Notes: generated by a model not told the origin, from the sequence alone. Shown: positions 54,448 through 63,778, counted from the first letter of the stretch. The stretch is 64,000 nt of DNA from DASSSQ01 sp963839285 (GCA_963839285.1 CAWIUN010000016.1:1-64000); one strand, 5' to 3'. Made by a program: numbers and translations.

Positions 54448-55562
54448 AGATCGGGATCGTCGTCCCCTTCTCGTGGTCGTACTGGGGCGGCGTCGTCGAG
54501 CACGCCGAGAACCAGGCCCGTGCGCTCGCCGACCGCGGCCACGACGTCCGGATCCTCGCCGGCAACGACCCGGGCGGGAAGCTGACGCGCCTCCTGCACC
54601 CGCGCACCGGCCGCCACGGCCCGCTGCCGGCGAACGTGATCCCGCTCGGCCGCTCGGTGATCGTGCCCGCGAACGGCTCGCTCCCGAACATCGTCCTCAG
54701 CCCGGCCTCGTACCCGCGCCTGAAGCGGGTCCTGGCGCAGGAGCGCTTCGACCTGCTGCACCTGCACGAGCCGATGACGCCGGCGATCTGCGTCGAGGCG
54801 CTCGCGCTCGCCGAGTGCGCGGTCGTCGGCACCTTCCACGCCGCGGGCGAGCTCGGCTGGATGCGCGGCGCGGTCCACTTCTGGGGCTTCCTCGCCGACC
54901 GGCTCGACCGCCGGGTCGCCGTCTCCGACCAGGCCCGGATCTCGGCCGCGCGGCACCTTCCGGGCGACTACACGGTCGTCCCGAACGGCGTCGTCCTGCC
55001 GCCGGACGCGGATCCGGCCGGCCGTGAGGAGCGGATCGTCTTCATCGGCCGCCACGACCCGCGCAAGGGCCTCGCCGTCCTGCTGCGCGCCTGGCCCGAG
55101 CTCCACCGCCGGACCGGCGTCCGGCTCTCGCTCGTCGGCACCGACCCGCTGCAGGCGCGGCTGCTGCTGACGCGGCTGCGCGTGCCGGACGACGGCATCG
55201 ACGTGCGCGGGATCCTGACCGACGACGAGCTGACCGCCGAGCTGCTGCGCGCGAAGGCGCTCGTCTCGCCCGCGCTCGGCGGCGAGAGCTTCGGCATGGT
55301 GCTGACCCGCGCCTTCGCCTGCGCGACCCCCGCCGTCGCCTCGGACATCCCCGGCTATGCCGCGGTCGCGACGCCGGAGACGGCGCGGCTCGTGCCGCCG
55401 GGCGAGGGCGGGCCGCTCGTCGAGGCCGTCGTCGACCTGCTCGCCGACGAGGAGCGGCGGCAGCGTCTCGGCGCCGCCGCCCGCGAGCTCGTCCGCGAGC
55501 GCTACTCGTGGGAGGACGTCGCGCGGCGGCTCGAGCAGGTCTACCTCGAGGCGGCCGCCTGA
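54444..55562 (+). CDS. GT4-family glycosyltransferase (PimA-like)
   Basis: A 372-residue GT-B enzyme with MKIGIVVPFSWSYWGGVVEHAENQA, LLHLHEPMTPAICVEALAL, GTFHAAGELGW, VVPNGVVLPPDAD, IVFIGRHDPRKGLAVLLRAWP and the donor-binding ALGGESFGMVLTRAFACATP. The opening motif (WGGVxxH) and the HEP pattern are those of phosphatidyl-myo-inositol mannosyltransferases. It probably adds a sugar to a membrane lipid. The ATG overlaps the aminotransferase stop and its TGA overlaps the flippase ATG. Confidence 0.87.
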   Translation: MKIGIVVPFSWSYWGGVVEHAENQARALADRGHDVRILAGNDPGGKLTRLLHPRTGRHGPLPANVIPLGRSVIVPANGSLPNIVLSPASYPRLKRVLAQERFDLLHLHEPMTPAICVEALALAECAVVGTFHAAGELGWMRGAVHFWGFLADRLDRRVAVSDQARISAARHLPGDYTVVPNGVVLPPDADPAGREERIVFIGRHDPRKGLAVLLRAWPELHRRTGVRLSLVGTDPLQARLLLTRLRVPDDGIDVRGILTDDELTAELLRAKALVSPALGGESFGMVLTRAFACATPAVASDIPGYAAVATPETARLVPPGEGGPLVEAVVDLLADEERRQRLGAAARELVRERYSWEDVARRLEQVYLEAAA

Positions 55563-56681
55563 TGCGCTCGCTGCCGACCGTCCCCGGCGGCCGCTGGCGC
55601 CTGCTCGTCGTCGTGCCGGTGGCGGCCGTCCTCGGCCTGCTGCTCTGGTGGCGCGGGCCGCAGTGGTCGATCGTCGGCGAGCGCGTTCGGCGCCGTCGAG
55701 TGGCGCTGGGTCGTGGCCGCGATCGGGCTCAACCTGCTCTCGGTCGTCGCGCGCGCGGTCGCCTGGAGCACGGTGATCGAGCAGGCGATGCCGCCGCCGG
55801 CGCCGCGCTTCCCGCTCGTCTTCTCCGCGTTCTCGGTCGGCCTGTTCGCGAACGCGGTCCTGCCCGGGCGCGTGGGCGAGGTCGCGCGCGTCGGCGTCCT
55901 GACGCGGAAGCTGCCCGAGCGGCGCGGCGCCTGGCCGACCCTGATCGGCACGGTCGTCGCCCACCGGACGTTCGACATCTTCCCGGTCGTCGCGCTGATC
56001 GTCTGGGTGCTGCTGACGGCGAAGATCCCGCACTGGGCGATCACGAGCCTCGTCGCGATCGTCTGCGTCGGCTTCGGCCTGCTGACGGTCGCCGTCGCGA
56101 CGGCCCGCCGGCACCATCGCTCGACCATGGACGAGCTCGGGCCCGTCCGGGCGCTGATCGGGCGCGTCCGCCACGGGCTCGGGATCATGCACGCGCCCCT
56201 GCCCGCCGCCGCCGCCGTCTTCTTCCAGGCGCTCGGCTGGCTCTTCCAGCTGCTGGCCGTCTTCACGGCGATGCGCGCGTTCGGCATCCACGAGCCGCTG
56301 CCGGCGGCCGGCCTCGTGCTGCTGCTGATGAACGTCGCGACGATCTTCCCGCTCTGGCCCGGCAACGTCGGCCTGCTGCAGGCGGCCGTGGCGCTGCCGC
56401 TCGTCCAGTACGGGGTCGGCTACGCGGACGGCTTCGCCTTCGGGATCGGCCTGCAGGCGATCGAGGCGAGCGTCGGCGTCGGCGTCGGCCTGATCTTCCT
56501 CGCCCGCGAGGGCGTCTCCTACGCGTTCCTGAAGGGGATGCAGACCGCGGCCGAGGGGCCGGGCGACGCGGTCAGCCCGAGCGGAGCCGCTTCGCCATCG
56601 TCTGCAGCATCGACCACGCGATCGACGCGTTCGACTCGACGAGCGGGCGGAACTCCCACGAGGTCAGGCCCCAACACTTGA
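55562..56681 (+). CDS. flippase-like (LPG synthase transmembrane/UPF0104) protein, one-base frameshift
   Basis: It begins MRSLPTVPGGRWRLLVVVPVAAVLGLLLWW. After IVGE near 55685 one surplus base breaks the frame; without it AFGAVEWRWVVAAIGLNLLSVVARAVAW continues, then ANAVLPGRVGEVARVGVLTRK, THRTFDIFPVVALIVWVLL-like helices and WPGNVGLLQAAVALPLVQYGVG. About eight membrane helices. Family members move lipids or lipid-linked sugars, which suits the GT4 gene before it. The C-terminal 35 residues lie antisense to the next gene and may be artefactual. Confidence 0.82.
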
Positions 56682-56970
56682 GGTCGCTGTCGGCGACGAT
56701 CGTCGCGCTGCGCGGCGAGTCGTCGATCAGCGCCATCTCGCCGAAGTAGTCGCCGGCGCCGAGCTTGCGCCGCTCCTCGCCGCCGACGGTCACGGTCGCC
56801 GCGCCGTCCTCGATCACGAAGAAGCCGACGCCGCCCTGGCCCTCGCTCGTCACGGTCGAGCCGGCCGGGAAGGTGCGGTCCTTGAACGAGCGGGAGATCA
56901 TCTCCAGGTGGTGCCGGTCGAGGCCCTGGAAGAGCGGGACGTGTGCGAGGAGGTCGACGGGTGCGCTCAT
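56572..56970 (-). CDS. cyclic-nucleotide-binding domain protein
   Basis: A 132-residue single-domain protein: DLLAHVPLFQGLDRHHLEMIS, FPAGSTVTSEGQGGVGFFVIEDG and the phosphate-binding cassette GDYFGEMALIDDSPRSATIVAD, with Glu and Arg for the cyclic nucleotide. No DNA-binding domain is fused, so it is a stand-alone sensor module, perhaps regulating a partner protein. Tail overlaps the flippase frame. Confidence 0.87.
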   Translation of the reverse strand: MSAPVDLLAHVPLFQGLDRHHLEMISRSFKDRTFPAGSTVTSEGQGGVGFFVIEDGAATVTVGGEERRKLGAGDYFGEMALIDDSPRSATIVADSDLKCWGLTSWEFRPLVESNASIAWSMLQTMAKRLRSG

Positions 56971-56981
56971 GCCTGGCGATC

Positions 56982-57185
56982 CTAGACGGAATCCGGCCGC
57001 CGCGATAGTTCCTCCACCTTCCCCTCGGCCGCGGCGAGCTGCCGGCTGCAGAGACGGTAGAGCTGCTCGCCCCGCTCCCAGAGTCGCAGCGCCTCCTCGA
57101 CGCCGGCCTGGCCGCTCTCGAGCCGGGCGACGATCTGCTCCAGCTCCTGCTGGGCCTCCTCGAAGCTCGGCTGCGGCTCAGTCAA
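56982..57185 (-). CDS. xseB: exodeoxyribonuclease VII small subunit
   Basis: A 67-residue protein: PSFEEAQQELEQIVARLESGQAGVEEALRLWERGEQLYRLC, the two-helix XseB pattern with the conserved Leu-Glu-x-Gly loop. The start is TTG at 57185, overlapping the xseA stop by several bases; no better start exists. It binds the large subunit and enables the exonuclease. Confidence 0.9.
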   Translation of the reverse strand: MTEPQPSFEEAQQELEQIVARLESGQAGVEEALRLWERGEQLYRLCSRQLAAAEGKVEELSRRPDSV

Positions 57186-58320
57186 CGGTCGCCCCGAAGC
57201 TGCCGTCGGCGAGCTCGATCGCGACCTGCGCGCCCGGCGCGACGGCGCCGGCCGAGCGGACGAGCTCCTCGCCGCTGCGGACGATCGCGTAGCCGCGCTC
57301 GAGCGTCGCCCGCGGCGAGAGCGCCCGCAGCTGGGCGGCCGACTGCTCGAGGCGCGCCCGGCGGCGCTCGAGCAGCAGCGCGGGCGCGCGGCGGAGCCGC
57401 TCGTGCGTGCGCTCGAGCCGCTCGCGGTGCCGCTCGAGCGTGCGGGCGGCACCCGTCCCGAGCCGGCCGCGCTGCCGGGCCAGGTTCGCGAGCAGCTCCT
57501 CGAGGTCGGGGACGACGAGCCGGCCGGCGACCGACGGCGTCGAGGCGCGCGCGTCGGCGGCGAGGTCGCAGAGCGGCGTGTCCTGCTCGTGCCCGACCGC
57601 GGAGACGACCGGGACGGGGCAGGCGGCGATCGCGCGGACGAGCCGCTCGTCCGAGAACGGCAGCAGGTCCTCGAAGCTGCCGCCGCCGCGGGCGACGACG
57701 ACGACGTCGGCGCCGGCGGCGCAGACCGCGCGGAGCGCCTCGACGATCCCGGCGGCGGCGCGCGGCCCCTGCACGTAGGTCTCGGCGACGACGACGTGGG
57801 CGGGCGGGAAGCGGGTCTGGACGGCGACGAGCACGTCCCGCTTCGCCGCGGCGTCGTTGCCGGTGACGAGCCCGATCCGGCGCGGCAAGCGCGGCAGCGG
57901 CCGCTTGCGCGACTCGGCGAAGAGCCCTTCGGCGGCGAGCGTCCGCTTCAGCCGCTCGAGCGCGGCCAGGTGGTCGCCGAGCCCGAAGCGCTCGATCGAG
58001 AGCGCCCGCAGCTTGAAGTCGCCCTTCGCCTCGTACAGCTCCGGGCGTCCGTAGACGTGCACGCGCTCCCCGTCGGCGAGGCCGAGGTCGAGCGCGTCGA
58101 ACTGGCCGCGCGGCATCTGCACGGCGAGGCAGGCGCCCGTCCCGGGGTCCTTCAGGGTCAGGAAGACGGAGGCCCAGCGCGCCTGCCGCCGGAGCTCGGT
58201 CACCTCGCCCTCGACCCAGACGGTCGGCAGCCGCTGCAGCCACTGCGCGATCCCGCGGTTGAAGGCGGCGACGGAGTAGACCTTGCGGTCGCCGTAGACG
58301 GACGCCTCGACCTTGGCCAC
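57178..58320 (-). CDS. xseA: exodeoxyribonuclease VII large subunit
   Basis: A 380-residue subunit: an N-terminal OB fold (VWVEGEVTELRRQARWASVFLTLKDPG), the catalytic core IGLVTGNDAAAKRDVLVAVQTRFP, DVVVVARGGGSFEDLLPFSDERLV and SAVGHEQDTPLCDLAADARASTPS, then a coiled-coil arm and the tail LERGYAIVRSGEELV. It degrades single-stranded DNA ends. The stop and the xseB TTG overlap. Confidence 0.93.
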   Translation of the reverse strand: MAKVEASVYGDRKVYSVAAFNRGIAQWLQRLPTVWVEGEVTELRRQARWASVFLTLKDPGTGACLAVQMPRGQFDALDLGLADGERVHVYGRPELYEAKGDFKLRALSIERFGLGDHLAALERLKRTLAAEGLFAESRKRPLPRLPRRIGLVTGNDAAAKRDVLVAVQTRFPPAHVVVAETYVQGPRAAAGIVEALRAVCAAGADVVVVARGGGSFEDLLPFSDERLVRAIAACPVPVVSAVGHEQDTPLCDLAADARASTPSVAGRLVVPDLEELLANLARQRGRLGTGAARTLERHRERLERTHERLRRAPALLLERRRARLEQSAAQLRALSPRATLERGYAIVRSGEELVRSAGAVAPGAQVAIELADGSFGATVD

Positions 58321-58351
58321 GCGTCCAGAATACGCGGCGGGCGGAGGCGGG

Positions 58352-58504
58352 CTAGAGGAGGATCTCGGCGGCGGTCTCGTGCTTGCAGCCGCTCTTGACG
58401 AGCTCGACCGCGACGTGCAGGTCGGCCTCGCTGTGCGCGAGCTTCTCGGCGAGCGGCAGCGGGTAGCCGGCCTCGATCAGGACGTGGAGCCGCCAGCTCT
58501 CCAC
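58352..58504 (-). CDS. small conserved-looking protein (50 residues)
   Basis: From the GTG at 58504 the frame reads VESWRLHVLIEAGYPLPLAEKL, then AHSEADLHVAVELVKSGCKH and ETAAEILL. The composition (helical, ending at a clean TAG, no shadowing gene) and the WRLHVLIEAGYPLxLAE pattern look like a real small helical protein. The frame is open further upstream to WHRAIENHPEQHQ without an ATG, so the start is unsure. I do not recognise the family. Confidence 0.5.
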   Translation of the reverse strand: MESWRLHVLIEAGYPLPLAEKLAHSEADLHVAVELVKSGCKHETAAEILL

Positions 58505-58637
58505 CTGGTGCTGCTCGGGATGGTTTTCGATCGCGCGGTGCCATCGTGTTGCCGCCTCCGTTCGTGCTGACCTAGACGAACCCTCCCCGAAAAAGTTGGC
58601 GGAGCGATCATTCGGCCGTGCCGACCGGCCGGCCGTG

Positions 58638-59984
58638 CTAGTCGATCCGAGCCTCCGCCCGGGCGAGCAGCTCCTCGACCCGTCGTGCGACCTCGTGCAG
58701 GCGGGCCTCGATCACGAGCCGCTCCCCCTCGGCCTCCGTCGCGAGCTCGCGGATCCGGTCGCGGACGTGGGTCTCGATCTCGCCGACGCGCCGCTCGAGG
58801 TCGACGAGGAACTCGTCCCGCTGCCGCTCGAGGCCGGCCCGCAGCTGGCCGAGGCGCCGCTCGACCTGCTGGACACCGACGTCGCCCGCCTGGCTCATCT
58901 TCTCGGCCAGCACCTGCTCGGCCTCGCGCGAGAACCGCTGGACGGCGAGGTCGAGCTCGCGGCCGAGCCGGCGGGCGGCGTCCTCCCGCGCCGAGCGGAT
59001 CTGCCCGTCGAACTGCTCCGCCGCCGCCTCCGAGAAGCGGACCGACGCGCGCGAGACGACGCGCTCGAGCCCCTCGATCTGGCGCCGCTCGACCTCGCCG
59101 AGCGAGGCGTGCACGCGCTCGACGATGTTCGCCTCCTCGCGCTCGATCTGCTCGGTCAGGTCGCGCTCCCGCTTGCGCAGCCGCTCGGCGACGTCGTGCA
59201 GGGCGCGGCGCCGCTCGGCGGCGTGCTGCTCGAGGTCGTTCGCCGCCGCTTCGACGACGGCCTGCGCCGACTGCTCGAGCTCCTGCCGGAGCCGGACGAC
59301 GACGGCCTTCTGCTCGTCCGCGGCGGCCTGCAGGCTGTCGCCGTCGCGCGCGATCGCCGCCTCGATCTCGCCCATGCGGGCCCGCTGGCGCTCGGCGAGC
59401 CGGGCGAGCTCCTCGGCCAGGGCCTGCTGCGAGCGCTCGAGGTCGTCCGCCCAGGTGACGAGCCGGCTCTCGAGCCGGGCCCGCGCCTCGGTGACCGTCT
59501 CGCTCAGCTTCGCGCTCGCCTCGCGCTCGCGCTCGGCGACGTCGCGGCGGCGCTCCTCGGCGATCCGCCGCTCCTCCTCGACGAGCTGCGAGATCGAGTC
59601 CGCGCGCGCCCGGGCGAGGATGTGCTCGAGCTCCGCGGCGCGGGTCTGCACCTCGTGCTCGACGAGGTCGTCGAGCACGGCGCGTTGGCGGTCGAGCTCG
59701 AGGTCGATCCGGCGCACGCGCTCGAGCGCGCGGTGCAGCGCCGAGGCGCTCACGGCGATCAGGACCGCGGCGGTCGTCCCGACGGCGCGGACGGCGAGGC
59801 GGCCGCTCGGGTCGAGCGCGAACAGCACCCAGGTCGTCGCGGCCGCCGCGCCGAGCAGGCCGACGAGCGCCAGCGACACCCGTCGGCGCGTCCGCTCGAG
59901 CGCGGCGAGCACGAGCGCGGCGGTGGCGGCCGCGACCGAGGCCGCGAAGACGACGGCGGCGACGTGCTCGAGCGTGATCGTCAC
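58638..59984 (-). CDS. membrane protein with long coiled coil
   Basis: A 448-residue protein: three hydrophobic segments near the N-terminus (residues 10-30, 35-55, 65-85), then about 330 residues of almost unbroken heptads rich in Glu, Arg, Ala and Leu (ERQRARMGEIEAAIARD, RRLGQLRAGLERQRDEFLVD). It is likely anchored in the membrane with a long cytoplasmic rod, the shape of polar-growth, division or RmuC-like proteins. No nuclease or ATPase motif is visible. The function is unknown. Confidence 0.7.
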   Translation of the reverse strand: MTITLEHVAAVVFAASVAAATAALVLAALERTRRRVSLALVGLLGAAAATTWVLFALDPSGRLAVRAVGTTAAVLIAVSASALHRALERVRRIDLELDRQRAVLDDLVEHEVQTRAAELEHILARARADSISQLVEEERRIAEERRRDVAEREREASAKLSETVTEARARLESRLVTWADDLERSQQALAEELARLAERQRARMGEIEAAIARDGDSLQAAADEQKAVVVRLRQELEQSAQAVVEAAANDLEQHAAERRRALHDVAERLRKRERDLTEQIEREEANIVERVHASLGEVERRQIEGLERVVSRASVRFSEAAAEQFDGQIRSAREDAARRLGRELDLAVQRFSREAEQVLAEKMSQAGDVGVQQVERRLGQLRAGLERQRDEFLVDLERRVGEIETHVRDRIRELATEAEGERLVIEARLHEVARRVEELLARAEARID

Positions 59985-60000
59985 GCCGCCATCGTACGGG

Positions 60001-60675
60001 TCATGCCAGCCGGGCGACCACCACGGCCGCGGCGAGCGCGGTGACGGCCAGCGTCAGCGTCCGCAGGGCGGCCTCCTGGGTCGGCGCCACCGTCCCGGCG
60101 GCCCGCCGCGCCTGCCTGGCCGGGGTGGAGAGCGTCCGCTGCGCGAGGCTGAGCGCCGTCGCGGCCGCGGCCGCCAGCACCGCCTCTGCGCGGATCGTCT
60201 GCGCCTCGACGAAGTAGCCGGCCAGCGCCGGGAAGCCGCCCCAGGCGAGGGCGAACCAGCGGTCGGAGTGGAAGCGGCCGCCGGCCAGCTCGAGGTTGTA
60301 GGCGACGACGAGGAACGCGCCGACGGGCACGAAGGCGAGCAGGCCGAGGCCCCAGGCGAGCGCCGCGCCGATCCCGATCGCGACGGCGCCCGCGAGGCCG
60401 AGCGCCGCCAGCGCGACGAGGACGGCGCCGGGGATGCGCGTCCGCAGCGGGCGCCCGTTCAGCTCGTCGAGGGCGTGTGCGGCGACTCCCATCGCGAGGA
60501 AGAACGCGGCGAGCGCCCAGAGGAGCCGCGCGAGCGAGAGCTCGGGCGCGAGCCCCGCGCCGATCGCGACGTAGCTCAGGTGCCAGGCGGTGTAGGGCGG
60601 GTGCAGCAGCGTCCAGTAGTCCCGCCAGCCGCCCGGCTCGAGCGCGTAGAAGGCGGGCCGCTCGCCCGTGCTCAC
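60001..60675 (-). CDS. UbiA-like polytopic membrane protein of unknown function
   Basis: A 224-residue protein with about six membrane helices and the polar loops AAHALDELNGRPLRTRIP and YNLELAGGRFHSDRWFALAWGG. The D-x-x-N-G-R and Y-N motifs and the overall layout recall UbiA prenyltransferases, but the second Asp-rich motif is missing. GTG start overlaps the MenG stop (GTGA), linking it to quinone or lipid metabolism. The reaction is unproven. Confidence 0.65.
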   Translation of the reverse strand: MSTGERPAFYALEPGGWRDYWTLLHPPYTAWHLSYVAIGAGLAPELSLARLLWALAAFFLAMGVAAHALDELNGRPLRTRIPGAVLVALAALGLAGAVAIGIGAALAWGLGLLAFVPVGAFLVVAYNLELAGGRFHSDRWFALAWGGFPALAGYFVEAQTIRAEAVLAAAAATALSLAQRTLSTPARQARRAAGTVAPTQEAALRTLTLAVTALAAAVVVARLA

Positions 60676-61385
60676 GCGCGGCGGCCCCGGACGACGAGCC
60701 CGCCGCCGAGCGACAGCCGCCGCGCCCGGACGTCGGCGATCCCCGCCTCGCGCCAGGCCTGCAGCAGCCGGTCGGGCGGCCAGGCGGCGTGGAAGCCGCG
60801 GATGCTCGGGCCGAGGAACCGTCCGACCTCGTGCCAGCCCGGCGAGAGCGCGCGGCCGGCGAGCGGCAGGCCGACGCGCACGTAGAGCTCCCAGAGCGGC
60901 CGCCAGACGCCGCGCGGGAGCCCGAACTCGAGCATCGCGACGGTCCCGCCCGGCCGGACGACGCGGGCCAGCTCGCGCAGCGTCGCGGCCGGGTCGTCGA
61001 CGTACCGCAGCAGGTAGGTGAAGGTCAGCCCGTCGAACTGGCCGTCCTCGAACGGCAGCTCCTCCGCGCTGCCCTCGACGAGACGCACCTGCCGCGTCGC
61101 GGCGGCGAGCGCGACCCGGCGGCGGCCGGCCTCGAGCATCTCCGCGCTCTGGTCGACCCCCACGACCGAGCAGCCCTTCTGACGGACGAGCTCGAGGGCG
61201 ACGGCGGCCGTGCCGGTCGCGACGTCGAGGATCGTGTCGCCGGGGCCGGCCTCGACCTGCGAGACGAGGAAGCGGCGCCAGCGCGGATCCTGGCCGAAGG
61301 AGAGCAGCGCGCCGACGCGGTCGTAGGTCGGGCCGAGCGGCGCGAACAGCTCCCTGGCGTGCTCGGTGCGGGCGGCGGCGGCCAC
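60672..61385 (-). CDS. MenG/UbiE-type quinone C-methyltransferase
   Basis: A 237-residue SAM methyltransferase: FAPLGPTYDRVGALLSFGQDPRWR (UbiE N-terminal), the SAM site ILDVATGTAAVALELV, VEGSAEELPFEDGQFDGLTFTYLLRYV and VRPGGTVAMLEFGLP. It matches demethylmenaquinone methyltransferases more than small-molecule ones. GTG start. The following membrane gene is translationally coupled. Confidence 0.87.
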   Translation of the reverse strand: MAAAARTEHARELFAPLGPTYDRVGALLSFGQDPRWRRFLVSQVEAGPGDTILDVATGTAAVALELVRQKGCSVVGVDQSAEMLEAGRRRVALAAATRQVRLVEGSAEELPFEDGQFDGLTFTYLLRYVDDPAATLRELARVVRPGGTVAMLEFGLPRGVWRPLWELYVRVGLPLAGRALSPGWHEVGRFLGPSIRGFHAAWPPDRLLQAWREAGIADVRARRLSLGGGLVVRGRRA

Positions 61386-61411
61386 GTCGGGCCTGAGTCT
61401 ACGATGGCCGC

Positions 61412-61964
61412 GTGCCTCTGACGGACGAGCTGGCGGCCGCCGCCGACGCCGCCCGCCGGCTGGCGGGCGAGGGCGAGGCGCTGGCGGGCGTGCTCGCCGC
61501 CGAGGCCGCGACCGGCGTGCGCAGCTACCTCTGCGCCTTCGCGCACGGCGAGGAGCGGTCCTGGCTCGTCCTCGACGAGGCGCACCGACGCGGTCACGCG
61601 GCGCGAGCGGGTGCGCGACACGGCCTCGATCGTCGCCGTCTGCGAGCTGGCGGCCGAGACCGCCGGCGGCGGGCAGCTCGAGGAGCTCCGCCGGCAGCTG
61701 GCCTCGCTCCGGCTGACCGAGGCGCCGCCGGGGATCGAGGAGGCCGAGGCGGCCGCGCTCGCGCTCGAGCGGACGCTCGCGACGCCGCCGCGGCTCGCGT
61801 CGCCGGCCTGGCTCGACGAGGTCGGCGCCGCCTCGGTCGCGCTCGAGCGCGCGCTCGGGCAGCCCGGCGCCTCGCCGTTCGCGGAGGCGATGAAGGCGGG
61901 CATCGCCGTCGTCGAGGCCTTCACGGACGAGGTCGTGAGCCGCTACCGGCTCGCGCTCGCCTGA
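61412..61964 (+). CDS. hypothetical alpha-helical protein (one-base frameshift)
   Basis: GTG start: MPLTDELAAAADAARRLAGEGEALAGVLAAE, then GVRSYLCAFAHGEERSWLVLDEA. After one surplus base near 61580 the frame continues DAVTRRERVRDTASIVAVCELAAE, QLEELRRQLASLRLTE and ends SRYRLALA at 61964, about 183 residues. The V-T-R-R-E-x-V-R-D motif and the ending look conserved, but I do not recognise the family. It is divergent from MenG. Confidence 0.65.
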
Positions 61965-62091
61965 CGAGAGGCCTCGTGGACGCGCCCGCGTCACGGCCGG
62001 CGCAGGCACGTCTCGGGCGCGTGGCCGGCCTTGCGACGCCACGAGACCTTTGCGTACGGTGGTTTCGACCATCGACGGACGGAGGGATCGA

Positions 62092-62364
62092 ATGATCGTT
62101 GCCATCAGCAAGGTCGCCGACTTCGAGCGGTTCCTGGAGACCTTCTCGACGAGAGGCGCGGAGAAGCGGAGCGAGCACGGCTGCAAGGGTTCTCGCGTCT
62201 TCCGGGATCCCGACGACGCGAGCCGGGTCTGGGTGGTCTTCGACTGGGACTTGGAGGGCTGGCAGACGTTCGTGGCCGACCCCGCCGTCCCGGCGATCTT
62301 CGCCGCCGCGGGGCTCCAGCAACCGCCCGTGGCGCTCGAGGCCGCCGCGAGCTACGACGCCTAG
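62092..62364 (+). CDS. small dimeric alpha-beta-barrel-type protein
   Basis: A 90-residue protein starting after GGAGGG: MIVAISKVADFERFLETFSTRG, GCKGSRVFRDPDDASRVWVVFDWDLEGWQTF and AVPAIFAAAGLQQPPVA. The beta-alpha-beta pattern with a central FDWD strand resembles antibiotic-biosynthesis-monooxygenase-like (ABM) domains. No cofactor site is visible, so enzymatic function is uncertain. Confidence 0.72.
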   Translation: MIVAISKVADFERFLETFSTRGAEKRSEHGCKGSRVFRDPDDASRVWVVFDWDLEGWQTFVADPAVPAIFAAAGLQQPPVALEAAASYDA

Positions 62365-62521
62365 AGTCTTGATGCGCATCGGACGTCCCTGGCGGGGCCG
62401 TTCCCAGGCCAGGCGAGGGCGTGCCGGCGTCCGTGGCCCATGCTGGTTGCACGTGTGAGGACGCCCCGCTCGAGGCCTCGGCGGCGTCCGCAGGCGCTTC
62501 GGGATCAGGCACACTGTGGCC

Positions 62522-62812
62522 ATGGAAGGCGGCTTCAACTTCCCCTTCGGGGGCGACCCGGACGACCTGATGCGCGGGTTGCGCGAGTTCGCCGAGAAGC
62601 AGGCCGAGTCGGTGCAGGAGGCCCAGCGCGAGCAGTTCGCGACGCTGACCCTGAACACCGCGGTCGAGCTGACCGGTGCCGCGCTCAAGCGCGTCGACGT
62701 CTCCGGCGACCCCGGCGAGCAGGCGATCGCGCTCCGCGACGCGATGCGCGTGCTGTTCCCCGAGGCGGTCGCGCTCGTCAGCGCGGCGCGCCAGGGGTTC
62801 ATGCGCGAGTAG
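62522..62812 (+). CDS. hypothetical helical protein
   Basis: A 96-residue protein MEGGFNFPFGGDPDDLMRGLREFAE, KQAESVQEAQREQFATLTLNTAVELT and RDAMRVLFPEAVALVSAARQG. It is acidic and all-helical with an F-N-F-P-F-G-G opening. The GTG at 62516 is an alternative start. I do not recognise it. The preceding 157 bases (62365-62521) hold no gene that I can support. Confidence 0.6.
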   Translation: MEGGFNFPFGGDPDDLMRGLREFAEKQAESVQEAQREQFATLTLNTAVELTGAALKRVDVSGDPGEQAIALRDAMRVLFPEAVALVSAARQGFMRE

Positions 62813-62840
62813 CGCCGGGACGCGAACGTAGAATCGGCTC

Positions 62841-63749
62841 GTGGCGATCTTCGACCGGGCCATCGTCCGCCTGCTGCCCGCTGTGCCCCGCCCGGTCGTC
62901 CGGCGGATCTCGGACCGCTACATCGCCGGCACCGAGATCGAGGACGCCGTCGACGTCGTCTCCCGGCTGAACGCGGGCTCGATGCTCGCGACCGTCGACG
63001 TGCTCGGCGAGGAGACGGCGACCCCCGACGAGGCGCGCGCGATCGCCGGCGCCTACCTCGACGTGCTCGCCGCGATCGAGCGCGAGCGGCTCGACGCGAA
63101 CGTCTCGGTCAAGCTGACCGCGCTCGGCCTCAAGCTCGACCTCGACCTCGCGCGCGAGGGGCTCGAGCAGGTCGTCCGCGACGCGGCCGCCCGCGGCAAC
63201 TTCGTCCGCATCGACATGGAGGACTCCTCGACGACCGACGACACGCTGCGGCTCTACCGCGAGCTGCGCGAGGCGGGGCTCGACAACGTCGGCGTCGTCC
63301 TGCAGGCGTACCTGCGCCGGACCGCCGACGACGTCCGCGCCCTCGCCGACCTGCAGCCGAGCGTCCGGCTCTGCAAGGGGATCTACGTCGAGCCGCCCGA
63401 GCTCGCGTTCCGCGACCCCGAGCAGGTGCGCGCGAGCTTCGACGCGGCGCTCGACCGGCTGCTCGACCTCGGCTGTCACGTCGGGATCGCCACCCACGAC
63501 GAGTGGCTGATCCGGCGCGCGCTCGAGCAGATCGCCGCCCGCGGCCTCGGCGAGGACGCCTACGAGTTCCAGATGCTGCTCGGCGTCCGCGAGGACCGCC
63601 GCGACCAGCTCGTCCGCGCCGGGCACCGCCTGCGGGTCTACGTCCCGTTCGGCCGCCGCTGGTACGAGTACTCGGTCCGGCGCCTGCAGGAGAACCCGAG
63701 CGTCGCGGGCTACATCGCGGGCGACACGATCCGCCGCCTGCTGCCGTAG
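62841..63749 (+). CDS. proline dehydrogenase
   Basis: A 302-residue FAD enzyme: VSVKLTALGLKLDLDLAREG, NFVRIDMEDSSTTDDTLRLYREL, VGVVLQAYLRRTADDV, VRLCKGIYVEPPE and EFQMLLGVREDRR, RLRVYVPFGRRWYEYSVRRLQENP. These are the standard ProDH motifs, including the Arg pair and Tyr near the substrate. It oxidises proline to pyrroline-5-carboxylate. GTG start. The P5C dehydrogenase is not in the window, so the monofunctional enzyme is separate. Confidence 0.93.
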   Translation: MAIFDRAIVRLLPAVPRPVVRRISDRYIAGTEIEDAVDVVSRLNAGSMLATVDVLGEETATPDEARAIAGAYLDVLAAIERERLDANVSVKLTALGLKLDLDLAREGLEQVVRDAAARGNFVRIDMEDSSTTDDTLRLYRELREAGLDNVGVVLQAYLRRTADDVRALADLQPSVRLCKGIYVEPPELAFRDPEQVRASFDAALDRLLDLGCHVGIATHDEWLIRRALEQIAARGLGEDAYEFQMLLGVREDRRDQLVRAGHRLRVYVPFGRRWYEYSVRRLQENPSVAGYIAGDTIRRLLP

Positions 63750-63778
63750 CCCGCGACGCGGGATCCAGGCGGGGCCGT

